Below, one piece after another: positions 10,559 through 21,915 of a stretch of DNA of 64,000 bases. The translations under genes and the position numbers were made by a program. Source of the DNA: Ephemerocybe angulata (taxonomy: Eukaryota > Basidiomycota > Agaricomycetes > Agaricales > Psathyrellaceae); contig JAACJK010000060.1 in assembly GCA_013368325.1 (NCBI GenBank), positions 744,001 to 808,000 of the forward strand. The letters run 5' to 3'. The stretch's first letter is position 1. Every line of letters begins with the position of its first letter. The notes under the pieces were generated by a model, which saw only the letters and a list, made by a program, of their open reading frames with translations, did no database searches and was not told the DNA's origin.

Positions 10559-12503
10559 TCATCTGTGAACTGTCAGCTTCCAAAGTGCAGAGATGGATCC
10601 GAGCTTTAAAGGACAGCCTAGAACAATAATGCTCACAAAATAGAAAAAGCTGTTCATCAACTTCATCTCCTTTGAGCGTGCCTTGTAGCGAACAATTCCG
10701 ACCATCTCGATACTCTCATGCCCAAGAGTGAAGTCAGTCAGAACAACACATTCCCTCGCCCTGCACCTCCATAACCTGTTGGCATATTCGCAGAATCGTG
10801 GACCAAGGTGAGCGGGTATCTGGCTTGGTGGGGATTGGTTATCATCGCAGTTCAACTCGCCGACCCCAGAAGGGAAGGCAATCGTCAGATGGGGGAGGAA
10901 CCTGCCCACTTGGCCTGCGTTACTAGCAAGGATCGGGGCCCACTGTTCCACGTTCACCATTCCTTCAAGCACGGTGCGAAGGTGTATCCGCGTGCGCAGA
11001 GACAACCAACAACCAGACGCTTTTCGTTCTACGTGACTCTTATTCAGTTCTCAGCATCGAAAAGATGTGTTCAAAAACACACTGACCCAAGTATATCTCT
11101 TTGGCATCTTCACACTCAGCGCGATGTAAGCTCCAATCCGCCTTCTGGCATGGTTTCGAACAGTAGACGGCCGTGTGGCAGTTGGAGCAAGTCTTACTCA
11201 CCGTCGCTCCAGATGGATCGATGGAGTCATTCGATACCTCACTGTGCTATAACAAGTGAATGGGAATCAAATGGGCGCCTATGAAATATGAAAGAGGGGA
11301 ACTCACCGTCAGGTTATCGCAAACTACGGCCGATACCCCCCGTTCGTAGTGAGCAAGACTTCTTGCTAGGTTCGCTTCAATAATAGTCCACAACCCTTGA
11401 GCGCGTTCACCGCCATTATCCCGGGAGACAGAACGGGTAGACAGGGCATGTTTCAGGGGTTTCAGAAGCGCGGGGTAGCATGTATGCAAAGCCACCAAGG
11501 CGAGGTCATTGAAGACAGAATCGTAACAGTCGGTACCTGGCGATCCATGTGGGGATCCTAATGTCGCGGATATAATGGACAGTGCACCTCCTTCGACGGC
11601 TTGTGCCATCTTCTTGGGGATCCCAACAGATTTCGCTTTCAGCCATTGGAATGTTTCATGTGCAATCTGGGGGATGGCTACGATGGCTGCGTCGTCGGAG
11701 ATACGCGTAGAGGTCGACAGATATGAGAGGGCCTGAAACAGGAGTAGGACCACCTTGAACCTAATGATAGGTGCCCAGGCTTCGACATTTCGGGTGAGAG
11801 CTTTCAAAAGCCCGAAGATTACCAGGATTTGCCCCACCGCTCCATCGAGAGTGAGACCCCCCCTAATTCTAGAAGGGATTTGGGCAAGCCGACACGCCGC
11901 AGAGTCGATTGTAAGTTCCTGCAATAGATGTCGCTCCTGCAGGGCCCCCGCAATAGCGATGGACGCCCCAGGTTGTTCAAGGTACACCCCCATCAGCCTG
12001 ATCATCCCGACGCAGCTTCCTGCTTGTTGAGGCCCATCTACAGGGCCACCTATCGATCCTTGATGGTTCCAGCATTGGAGGACAACGAAGGCGGTTCTCA
12101 AACACAAAGAAGAAGTGCCGTGGCCATTGGAGAGGGTTGGGGCGCAGAGAGGGAGAATGGATGTGAGCGTCGAGGTGGCCAGGGCAGTGATGAAGCTCGA
12201 TGATACGGAGATATGTGCGGTGAGCAGCTGCTCAATCCCTTCCAGGACGATGTGCATATGAAGCATGATCATAGAGGATGCCCTCGCCAAGCCATGGGCT
12301 CCATCTCTAGACCAGACTTCGGCACATACATCCCGTATAGTTGTAAGCTGAGACGATACGATCATATGGTTGGAGAAATTAGGAGGTGTTGTGGCCAAGG
12401 TCTCTAAGGCTCGCTGCAATGTTGACAGGGGAGAAATGGACGAATGTCGATCTCTAGCTGGACCGACGGACTGGGATGGCCACTTAGAATCTGGAATTGC
12501 CAT
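10559..12503 (-). CDS. MYND-type zinc-finger protein
   Basis: Three exons on the minus strand: 12503-11307, 11246-11087 and 11028-10559, with introns of 60 and 58 nt that keep the frame; 608 codons plus stop from the ATG at 12,501-12,503. Residues 1-400 are helical and hydrophobic with no known motif, as in the armadillo-like N-termini of mushroom MYND proteins. Exon 2 encodes the finger: KTCSNCHTAVYCSKPCQ then KADWSLHRAEC, with all Cys and His ligands present and the YC..CQ..DW..H pattern typical of MYND. Such fingers usually bind proline-rich partner peptides. Exon 3 is the C-terminal region. The start is uncertain: an alternative places a 52-nt intron at 12,522-12,471, so that the protein would begin upstream at MPGQVTM. 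No SET domain is seen, so it is not a SMYD methyltransferase. Confidence 0.75.
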
Positions 12504-12545
12504 GTGCCAGTAGAGTACTTACCATGGTGACTTGTCCTGGCATTT

Positions 12546-13624
12546 GTAGCCTAAACTCTGTTGAGCTGGGTAATAGGTATGGTGGCACCTGAGAACGATG
12601 GAGAGAAGCCAAGTTAAGGTAAGGAGGTGTCCTTTGTAACACAAAGAGCTCTAGATACGCGTGGCCAGTTAAAACCGCCGATATTTGAAGAGAATAATAG
12701 CGACTCATCGGTCGACTCAAGGTGGTATCTGACTGGGGTTGGGTCCAACGTGCTAACGTTCATATTTCCGGTCGCTTCAGGGCGTTGGAATGAGAACCCG
12801 CCGACCAGGAAGGGTGGGGGGACATCATCTGCTGTCCGGTCGCTCTCCATCTACGTGGCCTCGATTTCGACCTGAAAAGTGAGATTTAAAGGTTGAAGGA
12901 GTGCTCTGATAGCCCACGTACTCCCAGAACTTTTACCATGCAGGCCATCGCAAATTGACCGCTGAGGCCGAAAATTGGATTGGATTCTACCAAGCAAAGA
13001 GAAGGCTTAGACTAGAACTGGCAGCTGTGTGCACGTAATGACGCAGGAGAATCATTTTGAGGCATTACAGGGAGCGATGGTTGAATGCGATGTAAAGTTT
13101 GGGACAAGGGTCAAGTTGGGAACAGCATCAAAAGTGCGAATCCAGGGCGGCGCGTTCCCAGGGCGCTTACTAGATGCTCGGCATCGTCATGAGTGGAGTC
13201 GATGGTCGTTTCAATCGTCAATACGAAATCAACCCCAGCTCATAAACGCGCCTTGCATGACTCTGAGGTGAGGTGATCGCTGCGCCCACTGTGAACTGCA
13301 CCTGGGATTTGGTTAATAGAAATTTGGCGGTTGGGCAGGGTTGACACCTGAGACGAAATTCGAATCCAGGCGTCCGAGCACTGAGGGTTGGCCCGAAGGG
13401 CAAATATATCCTGCTAGTAACTGTCGTGAAACATAACCTGCAGAAGTGAGATGAGAATGGAACACAGAGAAGGGGCACTTAAAGTGAGAAAACGTCATCG
13501 ATCATCTCGCGGGCCCTTGGGCCAGCGCTCTTTCTGTCACCTCAAAAATCATCTTTCAGTTCGGGATCCATCGTATCAAAGCATAAGTACAAGTCCAGTA
13601 ACGAAACTCCATGTTAAAACCAGG
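12546..13624. other. intergenic stretch
   Basis: No convincing exon chain. The left end may contain the 5' exon and promoter of the MYND gene. Remaining short ORFs overlap each other on both strands. Confidence 0.35.
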
Positions 13625-14396
13625 CTAGTTTTCCCTGTTGTATCCCACCAACTTCACGGCCTCCAACGTCGAGCCCCCTTCCAACTCCTCCTGCTTGATC
13701 TCGACACCTCCGTCAGCGAGGTGATTCTGTTTGGGCCTTGAGAAAGAATCCATAAGCGGGACCTTCGACTAGATCATCAAATCTCACCTCTTGCCCGCCA
13801 GGGGCCGGAAGACAGTCTCTGGATACTCTACGTTTGGCTCCCTCAGATTTGCTGGTTCGTGAGATCAGTTTCGCCCTGTATGTTGAGATAACGCGACTCA
13901 CATGGGAAGTGCACCCCGAGATGTGTATATCGCACTACGTTGAAGAGTAAGGCGCCATAAGTCGAATACAAGGCAAGACTTACGGTCTCCTCAGGAGACA
14001 ACGTGTAATTACCCAGGTAGTTTTCATTCTACGTGATACGAGAGAGTTAGTTCGCGCAATTTAGAGCGGTTAGTGGGCGAACCTTGCTAGGTACAAGCGT
14101 CGCAACGACAGTTCGCGGCGCCTCGCCTATTCCTTCAAAAGTCTGTCCGTCCTTGCTCTCTCTATGAAGGACCAGACGATACCTCCATCCCACCATGCCA
14201 GGTCTGGGAGGACGAAGGGACACCGGTAAGGTAGCTCGTTCCAAAGCCATTGGCGCCCCGACAGTAACCTGAATCCTTTGAGTTCGAGTAACTTCAGCCG
14301 CCCTATAATCCATCGGTGAGCATCGAGAATGGATCCAGGGTACGCTCAGCGCCACGGTCCCACTCACCAGGTGCCATGGGATCTGATGCTTTGCAT
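13625..14396 (-). CDS. orphan protein, five exons, 183 residues
   Basis: A very clean gene model: exons 14396-14368, 14302-14083, 14028-13902, 13851-13788 and 13736-13625; introns 65, 54, 50 and 51 nt; all phases agree and the frame closes at TAG. It starts MQSIRSHGTW. Exon 3 holds YTLSPEETVSLALYSTYGAL and LLFNVVRYTHLGVHFP; exon 5 is acidic (GGVEIKQEELEGG) and ends VGYNREN. I see no signal peptide, TM segment or catalytic motif and do not recognise the family. The second intron may begin at GTTCGC (used here) or at GTACCT nine bases earlier; both keep the frame. The fixed phases and the absence of stops argue that the gene is functional despite its lack of obvious relatives. Confidence 0.65.
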
Positions 14397-14640
14397 GGGG
14401 AGACGTGTGCAGTAAAAACCAAGGAGGGAGAGATAACAAGCGAGTCCTAGGAGATGGCTTCATTTATGTCGGTTACCTTCCTTTGTCTTGGGTTGGTATC
14501 GGTATTGGTCTCGGGTTCGTTCGTTTCTTTGTCCTTTTGTCTTAAATATTGGTTACCACCTCGCGGTGCATCCGACCAACCCTCTGCCTCCAGTCTCGTC
14601 GTTCAAAAGCAGGCCTGTGCTTCGACTGCTTCGCACTCTG

Positions 14641-16668
14641 TGTTCAATCTTGTGAGCTGACGCGTTACGGACGTCTCCGATGCAAGGTCGGAGTGAAATG
14701 GGGGGCGGGTGAGCGGCACGCGTCCGCACAGTGGGATGGGTGGAGACTTCAATACGAAAGGACGAGCCGACCTCTCTTCCCGGGTTGGACATCCCTGACT
14801 CGGTGCTTCGCCTTCCATGATTGGCTGCAATATCAGTATGGCATATCGCTGTTGAGAGAACGTCGTTGGTTCACCAGGCTCGTAGACGAAGAAAGCAACT
14901 TACACTGGCATATCTAGGGAAGCATGGGACCTGTCGGGGCGGCTTCTCGTTCAGCAGGAGGCAAAGGGTGGCGGATGTGTATGACGCCGGCGCACTCCCA
15001 GAGGAGTACGGGGCGGCCTGGTTTTGGTAGTCGAATTTGACGCCGCAGAAATGGCGGGGCATATAACTGAAGTATGACTAGGAATAAAAAAGAGGTCTCG
15101 GAGACGAGTTGGGACTGGGACGTCCCATTAAATGCAGTAACAGGGGCCATGTCAGTGCGGATTGGATTGGCCGCGCATGCCAATGTCCAATCTGTAATCG
15201 AGGGGATAGTGACGCGTGGGCGACCATATACACCCAGGCGTTCGACGGACGTTACAAGGGTGGATAATCTGGGGTTTTGATTCCAGTGTATCCCGGCATA
15301 CCATCGTTCCTTGAATTTGCACGCCGTACGAGTCGCCATTGGATTGGATGACGACCAAGACATGCTAAATCGCGTCAAGTTGAGTACCAAGCCTCAGGAT
15401 CGTGTAATCGACTACGTACTGTGCTCCAAGAACGACGTTGATTTCCAAAGTCGCGATTCAGTGTGCCTCTACTCGCACTGGTGAGTGAGAACAGTCAAGC
15501 TTCCGCCTCGAGATATATGGATATATTATACTCACCTGGGTCACCTTACCCCTCCAACACCCTCGATTGGACTTCTTGGCATGTCGATAGACCCCAGAGA
15601 GCCCCGATGAGCAGTCGCATGCGACTTGTGGGGCAGCAGTACGTGCCGTGTCGGTGGACGAATCAGACATGGAATTCGTCCAATTCGTCGGATTTGTCCA
15701 ATCCGCTAGATATGGTGAGAGGTTCCCAGGATTGCAACTCCGACGGTCACCCCCAGACGCTGCTGGGCCTCCCTTCCGACTCTCCTTCATAAACTCATCT
15801 CCGACGGCTCAATAGATTTTCGATACTATTGACACAAACGACACAGGGCCTTACCGTTGTGGAAACGATGTGTCTCAGCTGAGATACGGGTGAGCATAGG
15901 CGTTAGCCCGGCTCGTTATGGCGAACTGGCCGGATAGACGCCCGTAGACGGCGAAGGACAGGATAACTTGCTTGGCATCGGGATCCCTCGCTGCGGAGGC
16001 GTGGATAATCTCACAGGCTCGATAAGAAGGCTCGTCACTGACTTCCATCTGGCTGCAAGCCGATGGGAGCTTGTCGTCTGTGAGGCCTTACGCATCGCAT
16101 CCGGTATGTTTGGCTGGTTATAGTTTTCTTCGGCCTGGAATCTGACATCCTCGTTATAACGTCAGTGGTCGCCAGGTCAAATGCTTTGCCATGGCTGGGG
16201 ACGGAGGCTCCATGAGCGCTTGGTCGTATACCTTGTGGGCAAGCGCTGGCGCTGTCAGATTCGAAGTCACTTTGGCGAGGAGCCCCCAAAACGTCCCACC
16301 TCATGGATCGCCTGTTTATGCGATCTATTTGTGGCACTTCTATTGAGGGTAAGTATCACCTGTCCCTGACTCTGATACTGAAACGAAAGACTGACTGTTT
16401 TTGAACAGTTGAAAGGAGCCCATGCCAAGCACTAGGTTGGGGGTTAGCTTCGTATCGGGTTCAGAGCGAGTCGTGTTCCAAACTTTGGGCCTGCTATGGG
16501 CGCAGTACATCCAGCACCGGTCATTGTCCAGCCCATTGGTGAGTTCGTCGTGTGATTCTGGAAACCGAACCATAGTAATCGCAGCCCAGACTTCAGTACA
16601 CTAGACCCTCTCGGAAGCCACCGACGTATCGCATCGTAGCTGCGTCGGACCGCGTTTCTGAAAGCTCT
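14641..16668 (+). repeat. inverted-repeat arm IR1-left, about 2.0 kb
   Basis: Nearly the same sequence lies reverse-complemented at about 49,877-51,909. The left border is at GTTCAATCTTGTGAGCTGAC and the right border at CTGAAAGCTCT; outside these points the two loci differ at once. Within it the copies differ by scattered substitutions and several short indels (for example around 14,700-14,790 and 15,060-15,130). The borders are not terminal inverted repeats of each other and I see no target-site duplication. The arm includes one copy of the dispersed fossil repeat. No intact gene is visible inside; translated frames such as the 109-codon one at 15,463-15,792 are shared by both arms only because the DNA is shared. 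Confidence 0.85.
15640..15975 (+). repeat. dispersed coding-derived fossil repeat, copy 2
   Basis: Lies inside IR1-left. One frame reads SVDESDMEFVQFVGFVQSA then ERFPGLQLRR; further on AEIRVSIG and a TAGACGCCCG-GACAGGATAACTTG end, as in the copies near 30.0 and 53.3 kb. Confidence 0.6.
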
Positions 16669-16706
16669 GCTTCGGTGAACCGTCGCCTCTCATCAACCGT
16701 GGGTCG

Positions 16707-17576
16707 ATGCTGCCTCCGACTGGAATGCCTGAGGGCGTGGCAGCTAGCGGAGTGCCTGAGCAACCTCAGCAGGGTAACCCACCCGGCGCTCCGCAGGGAG
16801 GTAATTTCCCGCAAATGGTTAATGGCAGGCCCCCGAGTATGACGACGACGCCCCAAATGCAGTCAATGATGCCGCAAAGCCCGTCGACGGGGAGTCGATG
16901 GGGAACCGCCAACCGATACGCCAGCCTGGCTCGAGCGATTATGTGGTTCAGAACGAGTTTCAAAGCTCCTTTAACAGCAACAGCCAACTTCTCCCTCAGG
17001 CAAAAGCTGATGCTGGAATTCTGGGTGACAAGGATGTTTCGGCTTTCACGATGAACGACAAGGTGTGTGTTTCACGCAGGTTCCTGAACTCATGTTACTG
17101 ATGAAGCCGTTAGTTGGCGATTCCCTAAGGCCCATCTATTCCTGGTGGCCCTCAGACTCCCAGGAGCCCCCTCATATGCAGCAGCAGCAACAGCTAGCAC
17201 CAGCAGCAACAACAACGGCAGATGGGGCCGGAAAGCGCAAGAGAACTTCGCCACGCGAAGAGGTAAGCATCGGTGCCACCCCAATGCCGTCCCCCCAGAC
17301 ACCCAGCAGACACCCACCGTGCTGCCACAATCCTCCCGGTCATCTTCAGCAAGCACCTCCCCCGTCCGGAATGCTCCCCAAATGATAATGCGACCGAACA
17401 TGGGTCCTCAGGGAGGGCAGATGCAAGAGCAAATGAACGGACATCCCACCGCCGATGAATATGAAGGACAACCAGGTCCGCCCCAAGGGCAGCAGGGAAT
17501 GGGCGGGATGAAAGGTCGGATGCGTCCTCTGGGCGGGATGGGTCCTCCAATTGGAGGAATGGCCATGGTATGTGCC
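16707..17576 (+). pseudogene. Q/M/P-rich LisH/Flo8-SSDP-like transcription-factor remnant
   Basis: Consecutive plus-strand pieces in different frames resemble the C-terminal, Gln/Met/Pro-rich half of the LisH-domain Flo8/SSDP-like activators of mushrooms: MLPPTGMPEG, NFPQMVNGRPP and TTPQMQSMMPQSPSTGS (16,707-16,900), then KADAGILGDKDVSAFTMNDK (to about 17,060), then MKPLVGDSLRP and a poly-Gln run (17,100-17,200), GKRKRTSPREE (to 17,260), and QMIMRPNMGPQGGQMQEQMN to MGPPIGG (17,380-17,560). Three frame changes (near 16,900, 17,060 and 17,260) without usable introns make it a pseudogene. It starts only about 40 bp after the IR1-left border, so the LisH end is missing. The family name is from memory and moderate in certainty. 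Confidence 0.5.
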
Positions 17577-17643
17577 ATTATCCCCTTCTGACACGGCGCT
17601 GCTGACATCCTCTATCTCATCCTCGCTTCATCGCTGCGCTCGC

Positions 17644-17991
17644 CTAACCCTGCTCTCGCACCTTCTCGCACCCGACTCCATTTTCTTTTTCGATTTGATC
17701 GACGAACACTCTTGGGGCGGACAGCGGGATTGATTTTGAGAGGGTCCCCGGTTCGTGGTTCAACGGGGGCGGGGACGGGGATGATATGGATAGCTTGACT
17801 ACCCCAGCTCCTCTGAGCGTCGTGTTGGTGGTAGTACCTAGGATCTCGCGTTCCGCCGCGATAGACTGGTGGACCCACGCGAGCATGTCGCCGACGTAGC
17901 GTATCGGGTCGTGTGCGTGCAGCTCGATGGGCCTGGGTAGGCCACCAGGTCCGGTCAGGAAGGCAGAGGCCCTAGCTTGAAGAACAAGCAT
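17644..17991 (-). pseudogene. COG6 fragment
   Basis: The minus strand reads [20 protein letters not shown] followed by [16 protein letters not shown], a highly conserved block of conserved oligomeric Golgi complex subunit 6. Beyond it (after about 17,830) the frame stays open but is no longer COG6-like, and no neighbouring exons could be linked. It is therefore a short exon fragment, not a working tethering subunit. It abuts the transcription-factor remnant in opposite orientation. Confidence 0.6.
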
Positions 17992-18585
17992 GAGGATGTG
18001 AGTTCATATGTCTCTTCGAACCCGTGCTAACCTGCTAGCATTTAACGCAGGCAATACATCGCCCTTATGACTTTCGTCCTGCAAACCGTCCTCAACCGTT
18101 CATACCCACATCGCTTTCCCATCTGTGTACTCGTAGGTAGACATTCTCTTTGTAGGTTCGTTTCCTGAAATCAGTAATCGTATATTACGCAGAGGGGCAT
18201 GGGGTCCATTACAATCATTCGAATAGTACATGTTAGTAAATGCGGGAAAATACACCCAGACAAGAAATGCAAGAGTTCAGAAGGAGAGGTACGACGGACG
18301 AAAGAAACGATGTGATGACGAGCCGAAGAGACGAAAATGAAGTCCAGGTGACGTAAGAATAAATGGTACAATAGAATATCTGCAAGACAAAGGTAAGTGG
18401 AGTGACCGGCGCTGCGTAAGCGGGAGAGGGGGAGAGGGGTCTAATCTCATTCTTCTCTGAGCAGGCTCGGCCTACACTGCTGGCCTTGGGCAGTTGGTCA
18501 GGCCGAAGTGCTCGTTGACGTTGGCGAGGGGAACGGGAACGTATGTTGTCGGAAGGAGGTGAGGAATTTGGGAGAGCGGATGTGG
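17992..18585. other. gene-free stretch
   Basis: A possible stray plus-strand exon lies at about 18,051-18,137 (QYIALMTFVLQTVLNRSYPH, flanked by AACGCAG and a GTAGAC site), not linkable to anything. The rest holds nothing that I can support. Confidence 0.3.
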
Positions 18586-19978
18586 TCAGAGCTGAGCGTC
18601 GTCAAGTCGATCCTCTCGCCTGCCGTCGGGGCTCGACGGAACATACAGCGGCGAACCAAATTCGCTCTTGCCATTTCGCCTCAAATCGAGCTCGTTCTGC
18701 AGCTCGCGTACCTGGTCCCTGAACTTGGCCAAGGATTCACGGCTGTGGTCGATCTTCTCCTGCAAGCTCGCGATGAGAATATCCTTCTCGTAGAGTTCTT
18801 TTCGCAGCTCCCGTTCGATGGTGTCGTCGTTCCACCTCTCCTCCATCTCGCCCTGCACAAATTTCCGTTCACCTGGAGTCATCTCTGCGTGGTGTTTGAG
18901 GATGGCTTGACACCCCTCGCAACGTTGCGTGTGCACGGGGATACCCTCGCGCCACGAAATCTGCCACCGACTCGACGGTCCTCCAGATGGTGACATCCTT
19001 CTATCTTCCGGTGGTCCATACTCGTCGAGTTGTCGCGAAGTCGCGCTACCTGCGGGCGTCGAAACCTGCATGCTCTGCTCTCCATGCTGGGTGACATGGG
19101 CATTTCCAACGACACTTGCTGTGAGACTCTTCCTTCCGCTTCCCCCTTCAACTTTACGCCTCTTGCTAGTCCGACTTCCTTCAAGGTCCTCTTCGCCTGA
19201 TGACCGTTCATCGCTCGACTTCCTCTTCGAAATTCTGTTCGAGGTCGTCGATCTGGGAAGGATCTTGGGCATCTTGAGGGTTAGAACCTTCTCCGTATCT
19301 GAGTCGCTACTGATAGTAGTCGGTTTTGGAGAGATTTTGGGCTCCTTCAACGAGAGACCTCCCCTCGCAGCGGCCCTTGTAGTAGGGCCACGTTTGGAAG
19401 ACGTCCCCGCTAGGGTTTGGGTGGCATCGTCGTCGTCGGGTTCTCGCGCGTGGTCTGGTCCCACCGGCGTTCCCTCCTTCGACGAGTCGTGGGGCTTGGT
19501 AATCTTTCTTTTGACACGAGAATGATAATCCCTCATCCATACAATCAGAAAGTCCCTCTGGACGACGCTATTTTTATCGACGTTTTCGAGCTTCATAGCC
19601 TGCGGAAGGTCGGTTAATGTTACACTCAGGGTTCACGAGGATGGCACTTCACCTTTTCTACGACAATGGGGAATACTTTCTTGTTTACTGAATCCATCGC
19701 GGTGTACTTGATATTCAGGTGCGCATCACATAGTTTTTCAACGGCGTGCTGGACGGATATTGCAGTCAGCGCTCTGCAGCGAGCCGCATACACACGCGGC
19801 CAGCCAAGAAACATAGTTACCCTTAGCGTCTTAGCCTGCGGAACGTCCAGTTTGAATAGCACTTGAAATTGTCCTGTAACGCAACTCAAATATCAGAAAA
19901 CGATATATATATGACACGCATACTCCGTAACTTACCCACTTGACGAACAGGCGGTACTTTGTCGTCGCTTGAGGCCAT
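18586..19978 (-). CDS. charged nuclear-type protein with C-terminal coiled coil
   Basis: Four exons: 19978-19936, 19873-19821, 19748-19653 and 19599-18586, introns 62, 72 and 53 nt, 401 codons plus stop. It starts MASSDDKVPPVRQVG. Residues 1-85 form a folded-looking domain (QFQVLFKLDVPQAKTLR, CDAHLNIKYTAMDSVNKK, VFPIVVEKAMKLENV). Residues 90-290 are low complexity and rich in Lys, Ser, Asp and Pro with basic clusters such as SKRRKVEG and RISKRKSSDE that look like nuclear localisation signals. A short Cys pair (RCEGCQAILKHH) follows, then a long heptad region (ELRKELYEKDILIASLQEKI) to the end. I do not recognise the family. Part of the plus strand is open antisense to exon 4 (18,929-19,525), which I treat as a shadow. 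Confidence 0.7.
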
Positions 19979-21915
19979 GAGGTGCTCACGTCGGAAGTAC
20001 CGCAAGTAGACTTTTAGTGGGCGGTAACACAAAAAGAAAGGAGAGAAAGGCGAATTCGTCCTTAGCCGCTGATGACGTAGTATTTCTCACAGGCCTAAAA
20101 GGGTACGTTTTGCCCAGGGCGCCTGGGTTGCTTCCATCGTCCTACAGCCAGACACAGGTAAGTCACCATTTCTATGTCTCCAGCGGAGGACTTATGCTCG
20201 TTGGACGACGTGAATAGCGCTCCGCTCAGGCCCGACTATGGGCCCGACCTCGGATTCTCACATCTCGCTCCGAGACGCCTAGGTCAATTGAACCCAACGG
20301 TCGGCGGTTCCGAGAAGCCTGGCTGACAGACCTGGATGTGGCGTCATCGTACTCACAGGTTCTGCGCTCAGCAAACCCATTTGAAGACCTGCATTTTCGA
20401 AGGTCGATCTGGTGCCCCGTCTGCTCGATAGGACACGCCAGGAGAGCGGAATCTCCGGGATTCAAGCATCCGTCAGTCTCTCTCCTGGACCCCTGCGGCG
20501 ACGGATCTGGCGAAGAAGACTTCCCGACCCCACGTCTCCCAGAAGTGTCCCGATACTCAGTCGTGATTCGACTCGCGCTCCTTCATAATGATACGCTGGG
20601 CAACGTCGGCTATATGACCTGCCTCCTCCCCCGCATGCGTCGCTGTGAGTTCTTTGAACCTTTTCTATTCCCTGAGGCCAACTTACTCACACCCATGAGT
20701 AGCTCCACCCTGGGGGAGCGACTAAAAGAAGGACACTTTCTCATGCTTGCCATTGCAGCTCACGGTCGAACCCATCCTCCTCGACCTTTCTTGGAGGTAT
20801 GTACAATGCTGCTTGCGACACTTTGCCCTTTCGGAGGGCACGTCCGGCGACCCTCATTCACCCCACTCGCCGATCGTGAAGTACATGCCTCTTCCGCCTC
20901 GTTCCATTCACATGGAGACTCGTTACTGACTTTACTCGTCCTCCAGCACCTGCCCCGCTACTTCGATGAAAGTATGAATCTTATCAATCCGTTGAAGAGG
21001 CTCCCGCGTTGATCTTCTTCTTGTCCGCGCCTCCATCTCTTTCGACTCTAGTAGGACAGAAATCTGATTACCCCCAGGCGAGTTCATATCAAGTCCACGA
21101 TTATATCAAGTCCGCAATTCTCTCGTTCCTTCGCGCTGTAAGGATCTCCATGTCAGGGGAGTTCAGAGTGTGAAGATTGCGCCTTCGCCTTGCCAAGCGG
21201 GTGCCACTTGGATGCTGTTGGAAGCTGCATTGTCACGATTGGCATCATTCCTGGTGTGGGTATCTGCTGAGCCTAAAGGACAATCTATTCCAAGGGAGTT
21301 TACCAATAATATCAAGTACCAGCCAACTGCTTGCTCCTGATCGCTTTATGATTTAGGCATTCGTTTGATTATCCACCCCGCCTGTCATCCCTTGTAACGA
21401 GTGTTCACCACCCCATCGTTCTCGGCTACATTCTGAGAGCCCAATTGAGCAACATATATCATCTCAATAGGCCCACCCCGAGGATATAAGGAGGCGAAGG
21501 AGACTGCCGGACTGCTGCCGGGTACATTAAATCGAGCCTTTTAATCTCTCGTTCCTGTAGTCTATCGCAGTGTGTGTGGCTATTCAAAAGTCACTCTTAA
21601 TTGGCCCGGGGACCTTCTCTCCTGCTCCTTCCTGAAATGTGGTGTGGCCACAAGAGAGGAACCAATTCTGCCCGTTCCTAACGTTGAGGACGTCGCAACG
21701 GCAGTTGGACATGACCCCAAATCTGCCGTTGTTAAGATTCCATTTCTAGAACATCAATTGAATTGAGCGTGCTAAGGGTCTCTGACATCGCGAACCACGT
21801 TGACAATAAATAGGTAAGGAACTTTGGCCTGTCCCTGATTCCGGTATCACTCACTATATACAGGCACTCTTTCACGCGCTTGCCTTCCCCTCATTCCTCC
21901 TTAGAACTCCACCCC
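19979..21915. other. gene-poor stretch with a direct-repeat unit
   Basis: Contains the direct repeat at about 20,125-20,482. A 224-codon plus-strand ORF (20,338-21,012) partly lies in that repeat; its second half (20,640-21,000) has possible splice sites and a piece reading LTVEPILLDLSWR, so it may be a remnant exon, but no family is evident. From 21,060 to 21,860 I see nothing supported. Confidence 0.35.
20125..20482 (+). repeat. direct repeat DR1, copy 1
   Basis: From CGCCTGGGTTGCTTCCATCG the sequence matches 28,053-28,458 in the same orientation, with scattered substitutions and small indels, through GCGCTCCGCTCAGGCCCGAC to the region of GGAATCTCCGGGATTCAAGC. Confidence 0.75.

Noticed and set aside
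18929..19525. 198-codon plus-strand ORF
   Set aside because: Antisense to the well-supported last exon of the minus-strand gene at 18,586-19,978.
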